A stretch of 10,537 nt of DNA from Verrucomicrobiota bacterium (GTDB lineage: Bacteria; Verrucomicrobiota; Verrucomicrobiia; Chthoniobacterales; UBA10450), in the NCBI GenBank assembly GCA_003218815.1, contig QHON01000153.1, positions 1 through 10,537 of the forward strand. Direction: 5' to 3'. How positions within the stretch are numbered: position 1 is the first letter of the stretch; each line of letters opens with the position of its first letter. Position numbers and translations under genes: made by a program. This document shows positions 1 through 6,152 of this stretch, in pieces. The notes under the pieces are model-generated. The model worked only from the letters and a program-made list of their open reading frames with translations, had not been told where the DNA came from and did no database searches.

Positions 1-201
1 GTTGCGTGGCTCGGCACAAGAGGGTGTCCTCGATTTTCCGGCTCTGGTGTATGCACCGTCGAGAAGCCCTTGTTTCGCACCCTTGTTGAACAACGATCAC
101 TCCGAATCAGATCACGCTTGGAGCAGGAAGCGGCCAGATTTAGGCTGCGTTACTCATATCGTGAAAGAGGCTTGGGCCTCTATAGTCGAGACTAATGTTA
201 T
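1..201. other. Region without a supportable gene
   Basis: This stretch lies downstream of the efflux operon. A plus-strand frame stays open from the window edge to 205, but it has no recognisable domain, no clear start signal, an atypical composition, and runs antisense into the end of the ATPase gene, so I do not call it. The only structure I see is a hairpin at 166-181 and a short inverted repeat at 183-194 (TAGTC, 2-base gap, GACTA). No tRNA-like fold or insertion-sequence end was recognised. Confidence 0.5.
164..181 (-). terminator. Weak candidate terminator of the efflux operon
   Basis: A 6-bp perfect stem (AGAGGC / GCCTCT, loop of 4) at 166-181 lies about 20 bases past the stop codon of the ATPase gene. 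Read on the minus strand the stem is followed by only about three T residues, so it is a poor intrinsic terminator by itself. Its position at the end of the operon is the main support. Confidence 0.35.
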
Positions 202-918
202 TTAAGAAACCGAACTTCGCGCGCTACGCGGGTGACTGGTAATAATGCGGCCATCTTTCATTTCGTGGATCCAATCACAGGCTTCGGCAATGGCCGGATT
301 GTGGGTGGCCAGGAGCAACGCTTTTTCGCCTTGCTGCACGATATTTTGAAGCAATTCAAAGGCGCGTTCGGAATTGGCCGTATCGAGGTTGCCGGTCGGT
401 TCGTCTGCCAAAATCACTCGCGGATCATTGGCCAGAGCGCGCGCGATGGCCACACGCTGCTGTTCGCCCCCGGAAAGATGACGACTGGGTCTTCGCAGTT
501 TGTTGCCTAATCCGACTGCTTCAAGCAAGCCAGCAGCACGTTCGCGCATCTCCGCATCGGACAGTCGGCCGAGCTTGCGCATCGGTATCATCACATTCTC
601 TTGCGCGCTGAAGTCTTCCATTAAGAAATGAAATTGAAAAATGAATCCGATGAACTCGCTGCGTTTTTGCGCCAGCTCGTCATCGCTCAGATGCAATATT
701 GGCTCCGATTCGATCGAAACTCGGCCCGCATCGGGAGGATCGAGCAGCCCCAGAACATAGAGTAGCGTGCTCTTGCCGCAGCCCGATGGACCGACAACAG
801 CGTGGATGCTGCGCGGTTCGAGATCGAGCGAAACGCCGCGCAGCGCATGGACGCGCTCCTCCTCTTCGCCCAAATAACGCTCGATCGCTTCGCAACTGAG
901 ACAAATGTCCGGATTCAT
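202..918 (-). CDS. ABC transporter ATP-binding protein (LolD/MacB/DevA type)
   Basis: The 238-residue product is a complete ABC ATPase that should power the adjacent FtsX-type permease at the cytoplasmic face of the inner membrane. Visible motifs are Walker A GPSGCGKST (residues 43-51), the Q-loop glutamine in FQFHFL (Q95), signature LSGGEQQR (148-155), Walker B VILADE (168-173) with the following PTGNLD, and the switch histidine H206. The FQFHFL..D.SA.ENV stretch and PTGNLD are typical of the LolD/MacB/FtsE group. I chose the ATG at 918 because it overlaps the permease stop as ATGA and gives the usual family length; an upstream ATG at 1044 would add 42 residues antisense-like to permease coding sequence. 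The adaptor and TolC genes upstream point to tripartite export, as in MacAB or DevBCA, rather than Lol lipoprotein sorting. The substrate cannot be told. Confidence 0.93.
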   Translation of the reverse strand: MNPDICLSCEAIERYLGEEEERVHALRGVSLDLEPRSIHAVVGPSGCGKSTLLYVLGLLDPPDAGRVSIESEPILHLSDDELAQKRSEFIGFIFQFHFLMEDFSAQENVMIPMRKLGRLSDAEMRERAAGLLEAVGLGNKLRRPSRHLSGGEQQRVAIARALANDPRVILADEPTGNLDTANSERAFELLQNIVQQGEKALLLATHNPAIAEACDWIHEMKDGRIITSHPRSARSSVS

Positions 919-1340
919 ACGCTTGACCCACGCAGGGTGACCACTGGCGGCAGCTCGGCAGCGCGGCGCGCCGGGACATAGCTCGCGATGAATACAGCAA
1001 TGATCGCGAGCAACGTCGCCCAGAAATAGTGTCGCCATTCCCATGTCACCAGAAAGTGATCAGCGTAAAGCAAGCCGCGGATTCGAATAGGAATGTGCGA
1101 TACTCCCCAGGTCATTAAAGCGCCAAGCAAACAGCCGACCACGGACCCGGCGACTGCGATCATCGCACCCTGCCACAAGAAGATCGCGCTGATGTCAACC
1201 CGCCGATAACCCATTGAACGCAAGATTGCGATTTCTTTTATCTTCGCCAGGACAGACATCGTTAGGACATTAAAAATGCCGAATCCGGCGAGCAGGATGA
1301 TGAGAGAGACGGTAATGGCAACGGACATTCTTAACGTCAA
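915..1340 (-). CDS. ABC permease, C-terminal piece: FtsX membrane domain
   Basis: The 141 residues contain three membrane helices (roughly residues 9-30, 53-77 and 106-124) and the family hallmark KIKEIAILRSMGYRR, the cytoplasmic coupling-helix region that docks on the ATPase, ending with the characteristic PARRAAELPPVVTLRG. The stop overlaps the ATPase start as ATGA (915-918). The TTG at 1340 is only the first possible start in this frame; homology-like sequence in the same frame continues upstream to about 1449, showing that this is the 3' part of a longer gene. The TTG overlaps the TGA of the N-terminal frame as TTGA, so re-initiation there cannot be excluded. Confidence 0.75.
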   Translation of the reverse strand: MTLRMSVAITVSLIILLAGFGIFNVLTMSVLAKIKEIAILRSMGYRRVDISAIFLWQGAMIAVAGSVVGCLLGALMTWGVSHIPIRIRGLLYADHFLVTWEWRHYFWATLLAIIAVFIASYVPARRAAELPPVVTLRGSSV

Positions 1341-2092
1341 AAAAAGTTGAAGCGTGCTTTGCTCTCGCTCCTGCCAGCTCGATGCATCATGCTGAAAGAG
1401 CTTTTCGAAATGGCTGGCGAGGGCAGGTGCGCGGTCGGGATCACGCAGCGCGAGTAAACACGCGTTGAATCAATCGATCCGACGCCGGCGCGCGCGATCG
1501 CCGCTACGGTGAAACGCCAGTACTCGCCGCTGGGCGAAAGCAATTGCACGGTGTCGCCAATTCCGACTTGAAGTATCTCAGCCAACCGGGAACCGACGAT
1601 GACTGAACTCGTATTATTTCGGAAATCATCGAACTTTCCCTCAACCAATTGATGGAGAAGATCGGTCGTTTGCGCATGAAGAGCGGGATTGATTCCGTAA
1701 AGATCGACCGTCGCATCTTCGAATCCGGCTCGGGCGCTGATTGTCCCGCGCAAAACCGGTGAACAGGAAACGACGTTAGAGAATTGCCTGCTCACCCGCA
1801 TGATTTCGTTCGCGTCGGTGATCCCTTCAAAATAGAGGCGCCGTGGCGCTTTTCCGTTTGAACTTTTGGAGGAGACCATGAGGGGTTCGTAACGCGGGCG
1901 GAAACGGGACTTGATAACGACCGCACCGTTGCTGCCGATAGTGGAATCAATGAAATGCCGGGCGAAGCCCTGCGTTTGCGCCTGGGTGCAAATAAAAATG
2001 GCGACACCGAAAACCACGCCGCTCAAGCTCAGGAGCAATGCCCGTTTGCGATGGGTTAAAAAGCGTAGGGCAATGTAAAGCGGCGGCGTCAC
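1337..2092 (-). CDS. ABC permease, N-terminal piece: first membrane helix and periplasmic (MacB-PCD-like) domain
   Basis: The frame starts at a GTG that overlaps the adaptor's stop codon as GTGA (2089-2092). It encodes a short cytoplasmic lead (LYIALRFLTHRKRA), a membrane helix at about residues 19-38, then a periplasmic domain with the family-like stretches GSRLAEILQVGIGDTVQLLS and FTVAAIARAGVGSID. After RVY (residue 213) the last 38 residues (from SRCVIPTAHL to FNFF) look like out-of-frame translation. The frame ends at a TGA (1337-1339) directly after a run of seven T. Alone it lacks the three C-terminal helices and the ATPase-coupling helix, so it would not be a working permease. Confidence 0.75.
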   Translation of the reverse strand: MTPPLYIALRFLTHRKRALLLSLSGVVFGVAIFICTQAQTQGFARHFIDSTIGSNGAVVIKSRFRPRYEPLMVSSKSSNGKAPRRLYFEGITDANEIMRVSRQFSNVVSCSPVLRGTISARAGFEDATVDLYGINPALHAQTTDLLHQLVEGKFDDFRNNTSSVIVGSRLAEILQVGIGDTVQLLSPSGEYWRFTVAAIARAGVGSIDSTRVYSRCVIPTAHLPSPAISKSSFSMMHRAGRSESKARFNFF

Positions 2093-3246
2093 GGTTCCCT
2101 TGGCGCTCGCGGCGTGCTGACCATTCGTTGCCGGACCGGTTGTCCGGGATGTAATTTATCCTGGTCCGAAAGGACGACGTGATCGCCTTCTGTCACGCCA
2201 GTAATCGCCTCTGCGAAATCAAGGGTCCGAAATCCAACCTTAATCGTTCGAGCATGGACGATGCCGTGTTTCACGATCAACGCTTGATCGACAAGAAGGG
2301 CGCGTGTTGGCACGAGCAGAACATTTTCGTGGGTTCCGGTGATGATGTTCATTTCGCCGGTCATTCCGGCCATCAAATTGTCGGGAGGATTTTCCATCTC
2401 CAGCACAATCGTGTAGCGCTGGGTCGTTGGGTCAGCTGCTGGCTGGATGGACGTAACGTGTGCCGTAAAAGTCCTGGTTCGATAAGGATATAATTGCAGC
2501 CTCGCCTTCATTCCCGGTTTTACCTCGCCGACGTCTTCTTCGTTTACTTCGCCCCGGACGTAATTTTTGCGCGAAGCGACAGTGAAAAGTTCATTGCCAT
2601 CTTTGACCAATTCACCATCGATCGTCTGGATATTGGTGAGAAGTCCATCGATTGGCGAACGGACATCGGAGCTTTTCATCTGGGCCTCGAGCTTTTTGCA
2701 CGTGTCCTCGAGAGCATTGAGATTACGATCGCGGTCGATTCGCTCCGTCTCCACAGTGCTGCGCAATCGGTTCGCTTCGCTCTTCGCCTTCTCGTATTCG
2801 ACCGCCGGCACGTTCCCTGAGGAGACTACTTTCTCCAGCCGTTGGAGGTTGTCTTCTGCGGCTTTGAGCAATTCCGACGAAGCAAGCGGGAGTGCGGCGC
2901 GCTGAATGGCAGCCTGCAAGTCCGCGCGTGCTTGTTTCAATTGCCGGGCAGTTGTTTCGTCAGCGATGGTCGCCAGTATCTGTCCCTTCTTCACGTCCTT
3001 TCCGATCGCCCCCCGTCCGGCCGCGAAGGGCTCTGCCAACTGGATGAAGCCGGAATTTTGAGCGCGGACATGCGGGGAAAACGCCGGTTCGATGCGCACT
3101 GTGCCATACACGGCAGAGATGGCGGTTCCGCGCTGAACCTTGGCCACTTCCGCCACTGGGACGAAAAAATACCAAGCGACAGCAAAGAGAAGCACGAGCA
3201 GCGCCGCGCCGGCCCGTAAAACGTTTTTTGATTCCGGCAATTTCAA
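2089..3246 (-). CDS. HlyD/MacA-family periplasmic adaptor (membrane fusion protein)
   Basis: The 385-residue product should bridge the inner-membrane ABC permease and an outer-membrane TolC-type channel. In order: an N-terminal membrane anchor (about 11-29); first lipoyl half (about 56-96, with the usual VKKGQILATI); a coiled-coil hairpin (about 99-191); second lipoyl half (SDVRSPIDGLL, 193-203, to about 225); a beta-barrel domain (about 228-300, with GEVNEEDVGEVKPGM and MAGMTGEM); and a membrane-proximal domain (about 305-375, VLLVPTRALL). The start is uncertain: no ATG is available, and I use the TTG at 3246; a second TTG lies at 3240. The upstream TolC gene ends in the same frame only 9 bases before this TTG and no good Shine-Dalgarno is seen, so translational coupling is likely. 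The stop overlaps the permease GTG. Confidence 0.93.
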   Translation of the reverse strand: MKLPESKNVLRAGAALLVLLFAVAWYFFVPVAEVAKVQRGTAISAVYGTVRIEPAFSPHVRAQNSGFIQLAEPFAAGRGAIGKDVKKGQILATIADETTARQLKQARADLQAAIQRAALPLASSELLKAAEDNLQRLEKVVSSGNVPAVEYEKAKSEANRLRSTVETERIDRDRNLNALEDTCKKLEAQMKSSDVRSPIDGLLTNIQTIDGELVKDGNELFTVASRKNYVRGEVNEEDVGEVKPGMKARLQLYPYRTRTFTAHVTSIQPAADPTTQRYTIVLEMENPPDNLMAGMTGEMNIITGTHENVLLVPTRALLVDQALIVKHGIVHARTIKVGFRTLDFAEAITGVTEGDHVVLSDQDKLHPGQPVRQRMVSTPRAPREP

Positions 3247-3255
3247 TTGCTGGAA

Positions 3256-4584
3256 CTAATGCACGTTTTGCGCGGTGTCGTCGGAAAATTGAAAGTAGCG
3301 GCCACTGACGCGATCCCATTCAGCGAGGGCGAGATTGTACTGATAAATGGCGTCAAGCAGTCCGCTCTCGGTTTGGAGAAGACCATTTTGCGTCAAGCGG
3401 TACTCAAATTGTGAGGCAAGACCCCCAACCAGATTCTGTTGCACTAGCAGCGCACTCTCTTTCGCTGCCGCGGAAGCCGCTGCGAGCGATCTTTCTCGCG
3501 TCTCGATCGCCTGCAGGTTGTTGTGAATGCGTAAGAGGTCACGGCCAACACTCGCTTCCAGTTTGCGGCAGGTGAGTTCGTTTATCTCGCGGGTTGAGCG
3601 TTGCTTCAGCACTGCGCCTGTCACTTTCCCATTATCGATAACGCGCCATGTGTAAACGGCTCCTTCCACGATTTCCGATGAGATATCGTTCGTTGCACTC
3701 GTGGAACCTTCACGATGAATTCCTGAGACCGGAATATATGTCCCCGTGATCGTGCCGGTCACGGCTGGATAGTAGCCGGCTTCGATAATGCGTTGATCGT
3801 CGCTAGCAGCACGCACGAGCAGACGGGCAAGTTTGAGATCGGCCCGTCGCTCCAGAGCTGCAGTTGTTTCGGGATCAAGATCGACAGTCATCGGCGCGAA
3901 TTGCAACTCACCGTCCGGTTCGGGGAGCATCGTATTTGCCGAGGGATTGCTCCCCATCGCTTCAGCCAACTTCAGTCGCGTTTCGGCATAGGCCCGATGC
4001 GCAGCTTCAATCTGCGAATCCAGTTCGCGAGCCTGCACAGTCGCGCTCGTGACAGCGCTCCGATCGGTCAAGCCGGCTTCGTAACGATCTTTCTGACTCG
4101 CAACGTTCTCATCCAATCGTTGCCGCTGGTCTTCTCGGATCGATTGCAGACCACGATTGTAAAGCGCGCCATAAAATGCCAGCCGGGCGGCGTGCAGTTG
4201 TTCCACAACAGTAACATTGAGTTGTTGCTGCGCGATTAAAAGACCGACATCTCCGCGCCGGAGCGATGCCGGCACGGCGGCGTTAAACAAGGTCTGCGTG
4301 AACGATCCGCGGGCGAAGCCAAATCCTTTGATTGAATCTTCACCGCCTCGGTGTCCGCCCTGAAGGCCGGCCGGGACTCTGGCTTTTAAGTCGGGCCAGA
4401 TGATGGAACGAAGAACAAGCCGTTGCCCGGCCGCTTGTTCGAGATTCGATTTTGCTTCCTGGATTGCGGGATTCTTCTCCAGCGTGGTTTGGAGAACGGT
4501 TTCAAGCGTCACCCCCTGTGCAGTGGGCCAGGTCGACACGCAAGAAGTGCCGATGAGCGCTATCGCAAAGCGTTTTGATTTCAT
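3256..4584 (-). CDS. TolC-family outer-membrane efflux protein B
   Basis: The 442-residue product has a signal peptide (hydrophobic to about residue 20, probable cleavage near TAQG at 21-24) and the duplicated outer-membrane-efflux layout: first half about 27-215 (VTLETVLQTTLEKNPAIQEAKSNLEQA), second half about 240-430 (ERRADLKLARLLVRAA; helical regions ending LALAEWDRVSGRYF). It is expected to form a trimeric beta-barrel plus alpha-helical duct across outer membrane and periplasm. The strand usually ending W.vFDGG reads WRVIDNG here (313-319), so it is a diverged member. The ATG at 4584 overlaps the stop of TolC-like A as ATGA. The product differs clearly from its neighbour in sequence, so this is not a recent duplicate. 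The cysteine in GTSC (residue 15) lacks the hydrophobic -3 residue of a normal lipobox. Confidence 0.9.
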   Translation of the reverse strand: MKSKRFAIALIGTSCVSTWPTAQGVTLETVLQTTLEKNPAIQEAKSNLEQAAGQRLVLRSIIWPDLKARVPAGLQGGHRGGEDSIKGFGFARGSFTQTLFNAAVPASLRRGDVGLLIAQQQLNVTVVEQLHAARLAFYGALYNRGLQSIREDQRQRLDENVASQKDRYEAGLTDRSAVTSATVQARELDSQIEAAHRAYAETRLKLAEAMGSNPSANTMLPEPDGELQFAPMTVDLDPETTAALERRADLKLARLLVRAASDDQRIIEAGYYPAVTGTITGTYIPVSGIHREGSTSATNDISSEIVEGAVYTWRVIDNGKVTGAVLKQRSTREINELTCRKLEASVGRDLLRIHNNLQAIETRERSLAAASAAAKESALLVQQNLVGGLASQFEYRLTQNGLLQTESGLLDAIYQYNLALAEWDRVSGRYFQFSDDTAQNVH

Positions 4585-5975
4585 CGCTCGCTTAGTTTTG
4601 CAGGAGGTCGTGCCACATCAAACGCCTGCGCTTCTTTGCGGTTTTGATTCCGCTCGCTGCTGACTCTTGACCCGAAATCGAGTGCTTCTGGACGGCTGGC
4701 GCACGCGCGCGCCAGCCGGGCTAGGGCAACGTTGTGCAAATAAATTGCGCTTAGCCGCGTGGTGCGCGTCCGCGTGACATCGGATGCTGCTTGGAGGATG
4801 TCGAGTTGTGTTCCCAATCCGGCGGCGAGGTTAGTCTTGGCAATCTCTAGAGCTTCGTCTGCCGTCTGCACATTTTTTGTTTCCGCTTGAAGCACGCGTT
4901 CAGCCTGGTCCAAATCGAAAAATGCGCTGCGAACATCTGAGGCAACGGTCCGCCGGACTGCTGCGAGCGCTTGGGCAGCTGCTTCACGCCGGGCCCGCGT
5001 TGCCTGCATTCGGCCCTTCGTGGCAAATCCGTCGAACACATTCCACGTCGCGTTGATCCCCACCAAATAGCCGTAATTAAATTCGGGACCGGCATCGGGG
5101 TCGCGCTCGCTATAGACTTCATAGCCGGAAAAAGCTTGGACGTGAGGGCGCAGCTCGCTCTGGTCGAGCGTGTATTGTCGATCTTCGATCTGGATGTCTT
5201 TCTGCCGCGCTTTGATCACCGGGCGGTTCGTCTCCGCTCGCGCCAGACAATCGTTTAGATCGGGATGATTGGGATGATATTGCAATTCCCCCACCACTTC
5301 AAAGGGTGCTGCCCCGGCCGCGGGCCGCACGTCGATCCCGAAAAGTTCTGCGAGTCGCAGGTAGGAGTTTTTTAGTTGGGTCTGTGCGTTGATCAACTCT
5401 GGTCGCTCGTTGGCCAACGCCACTTCGGCCCGCCGAACGTTTAAAGTGCCTACAATACCAGCGCTTAGCCTTTCCTGCTGCGATTTGAGCTCCTCTTCTA
5501 AAACGCGAACGGAATCCTCGCGCACGCGAATTTTCGCCCGATTCAGAAGGAGTTCGTTAAACGCAACCCTTACATCCATGGCCACGCGATTGGCAATTTC
5601 CTGGAGTTCGTAATCCTGCTTCTCGATGTTCTGCCGCGCGATTGCCACCTGGCTGGTCACCGCCCCGCCAGTGTAAATGTTCTCAAGTACTCGCAAGGAG
5701 GCGTTGTAATCTTCGTTCCGGAGATTCGATTGACCCTGATGCTGTCGTTTATCGAATAGTCCCGTCGAGGCGACGGACGGAAGATAACCGGAGCGCGCTT
5801 CAATCAATCCCCCACGTGCTGCCTGGACTTGTTTCCGCGCTATCGCAATTTCTGGATTCTGCGCCTGGGCAAGCGCGACGGCTTCTTCAACAGTGTAAGT
5901 GGGTATCGCAGCCTGCAACGGAGCGGGTAAGCCAAAAGTGATGAACAGCGCAGCGGCCGCAAACTCCAAACGCAT
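4581..5975 (-). CDS. TolC-family outer-membrane efflux protein A
   Basis: This 464-residue protein is the first gene of the efflux operon. It has a signal peptide (residues 1-22, cleavage likely after PLQA) followed by two outer-membrane-efflux repeats: about 28-215 (VEEAVALAQAQNPEIAIARK, YLPSVASTG, AGIVGTLNVRRAEVALA) and about 240-425 (RPVIKARQ, then WNVFDGFATKGRMQATRAR at 311-329, typical of the family, then AGLGTQLDILQA). The C-terminal tail after about 430 is polar and probably flexible. It should form the outer-membrane and periplasmic exit duct used by the adaptor-ABC pump encoded downstream. The ATG at 5975 has a strong ribosome binding site. The adjacent second TolC-like gene makes it unclear which of the two docks with the pump. 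Confidence 0.93.
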   Translation of the reverse strand: MRLEFAAAALFITFGLPAPLQAAIPTYTVEEAVALAQAQNPEIAIARKQVQAARGGLIEARSGYLPSVASTGLFDKRQHQGQSNLRNEDYNASLRVLENIYTGGAVTSQVAIARQNIEKQDYELQEIANRVAMDVRVAFNELLLNRAKIRVREDSVRVLEEELKSQQERLSAGIVGTLNVRRAEVALANERPELINAQTQLKNSYLRLAELFGIDVRPAAGAAPFEVVGELQYHPNHPDLNDCLARAETNRPVIKARQKDIQIEDRQYTLDQSELRPHVQAFSGYEVYSERDPDAGPEFNYGYLVGINATWNVFDGFATKGRMQATRARREAAAQALAAVRRTVASDVRSAFFDLDQAERVLQAETKNVQTADEALEIAKTNLAAGLGTQLDILQAASDVTRTRTTRLSAIYLHNVALARLARACASRPEALDFGSRVSSERNQNRKEAQAFDVARPPAKLSER

Positions 5976-5984
5976 TTTCTCTTT

Positions 5985-5993
5985 CTCCTCCCC
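5985..5993 (-). promoter_or_regulatory. Strong ribosome binding site of the efflux operon
   Basis: The minus strand reads GGGGAGGAG, then a 9-base purine-rich spacer, then the ATG of the first TolC-like gene. It is the clearest Shine-Dalgarno in the operon and fixes that start. The downstream genes rely on overlapping or nearly abutting stop-start junctions. Confidence 0.75.
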
Positions 5994-6032
5994 AGGGCAT
6001 TCTTTTCAACAAAAATCCCTCTGGCTTTTGTT

Positions 6033-6041
6033 CTTATATCA
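6033..6041 (-). promoter_or_regulatory. Candidate extended -10 element (proximal) for the efflux operon
   Basis: The minus strand reads TGATATAAG, an extended -10 (TGn plus TATAAG). It would start transcription near 6026 and leave a leader of about 50 bases. No good -35 hexamer is seen at 16-18 bases. The call rests on the motif and its position in the divergent gap only. Confidence 0.3.
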
Positions 6042-6080
6042 GTTCTTGCAAGTCCGCGCGACCTCGGACACATTCGGTGC

Positions 6081-6089
6081 TTTATAACA
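6081..6089 (-). promoter_or_regulatory. Candidate extended -10 element (distal) for the efflux operon
   Basis: The minus strand reads TGTTATAAA, a second TGn-TATAAA arrangement about 48 bases upstream of the proximal one. No clear -35 box was found. The same bases read TATAAC on the plus strand, so this spot could instead, or also, serve the divergent ino1 gene. Confidence 0.28.
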
Positions 6090-6152
6090 GGAGCCGCTGC
6101 GAAAGGTTTAGGACGGTCATTTAATCAACGCGGCCCAGTTTTTGTCATTTGC

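Larger units (their letters stand above)
915..2092 (-). pseudogene. Frameshifted MacB/LolC/DevC-type ABC permease (whole locus)
   Basis: Two overlapping frames together make one FtsX-family permease. Frame one (from the GTG at 2092) supplies the first membrane helix and most of the periplasmic domain, up to GSIDSTRVY (about residue 213, ending near 1454). Frame two supplies DPDRAPALASHFEKLFQ, then SSWQEREQ, a stretch typical of the end of the periplasmic domain, and runs into the FtsX membrane domain ending at 915. The joined product would be about 390 residues against about 400-415 for LolC/LolE-like permeases. Relatives usually have some 20 residues (a V.L..A..LL-type strand-helix) between RVY and the DPDRA segment, so I infer a small deletion whose length is not a multiple of three, not a lone base change. 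Flanking genes are intact. A sequencing or assembly error remains possible. Confidence 0.75.

Noticed and set aside
2..205. Plus-strand open frame of 67 codons from the window edge
   Set aside because: It starts at TTG, has no ribosome binding site and no recognisable motif, and its end runs antisense to the ATPase gene. The composition does not look like a real protein, though a truncated unknown gene cannot be fully excluded.
202..918. Assignment of the ATPase and permease as LolD and LolC/E for lipoprotein sorting
   Set aside because: The ATPase looks LolD-like, but the operon carries a HlyD/MacA adaptor and TolC-type channels, which belong to tripartite export and not to the Lol pathway.
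919..1044. N-terminal extension of the ATPase from an ATG at 1044
   Set aside because: It adds 42 residues overlapping the end of the permease in another frame and has no family counterpart. The ATGA overlap start at 918 gives the normal length.
3256..5975. Tandem TolC-like genes as a recent duplication
   Set aside because: The two proteins share only family-level layout and little direct identity, so they are old paralogues or of separate origin.
6083..6125. Possible ino1 promoters with -10-like TATAAC (6083-6088) or TTTAAT (6120-6125)
   Set aside because: Neither has a recognisable -35 hexamer at proper distance. The nearest TTGCAA (6046-6051) is 31 bases upstream of TATAAC, too far. They are left as possibilities only.
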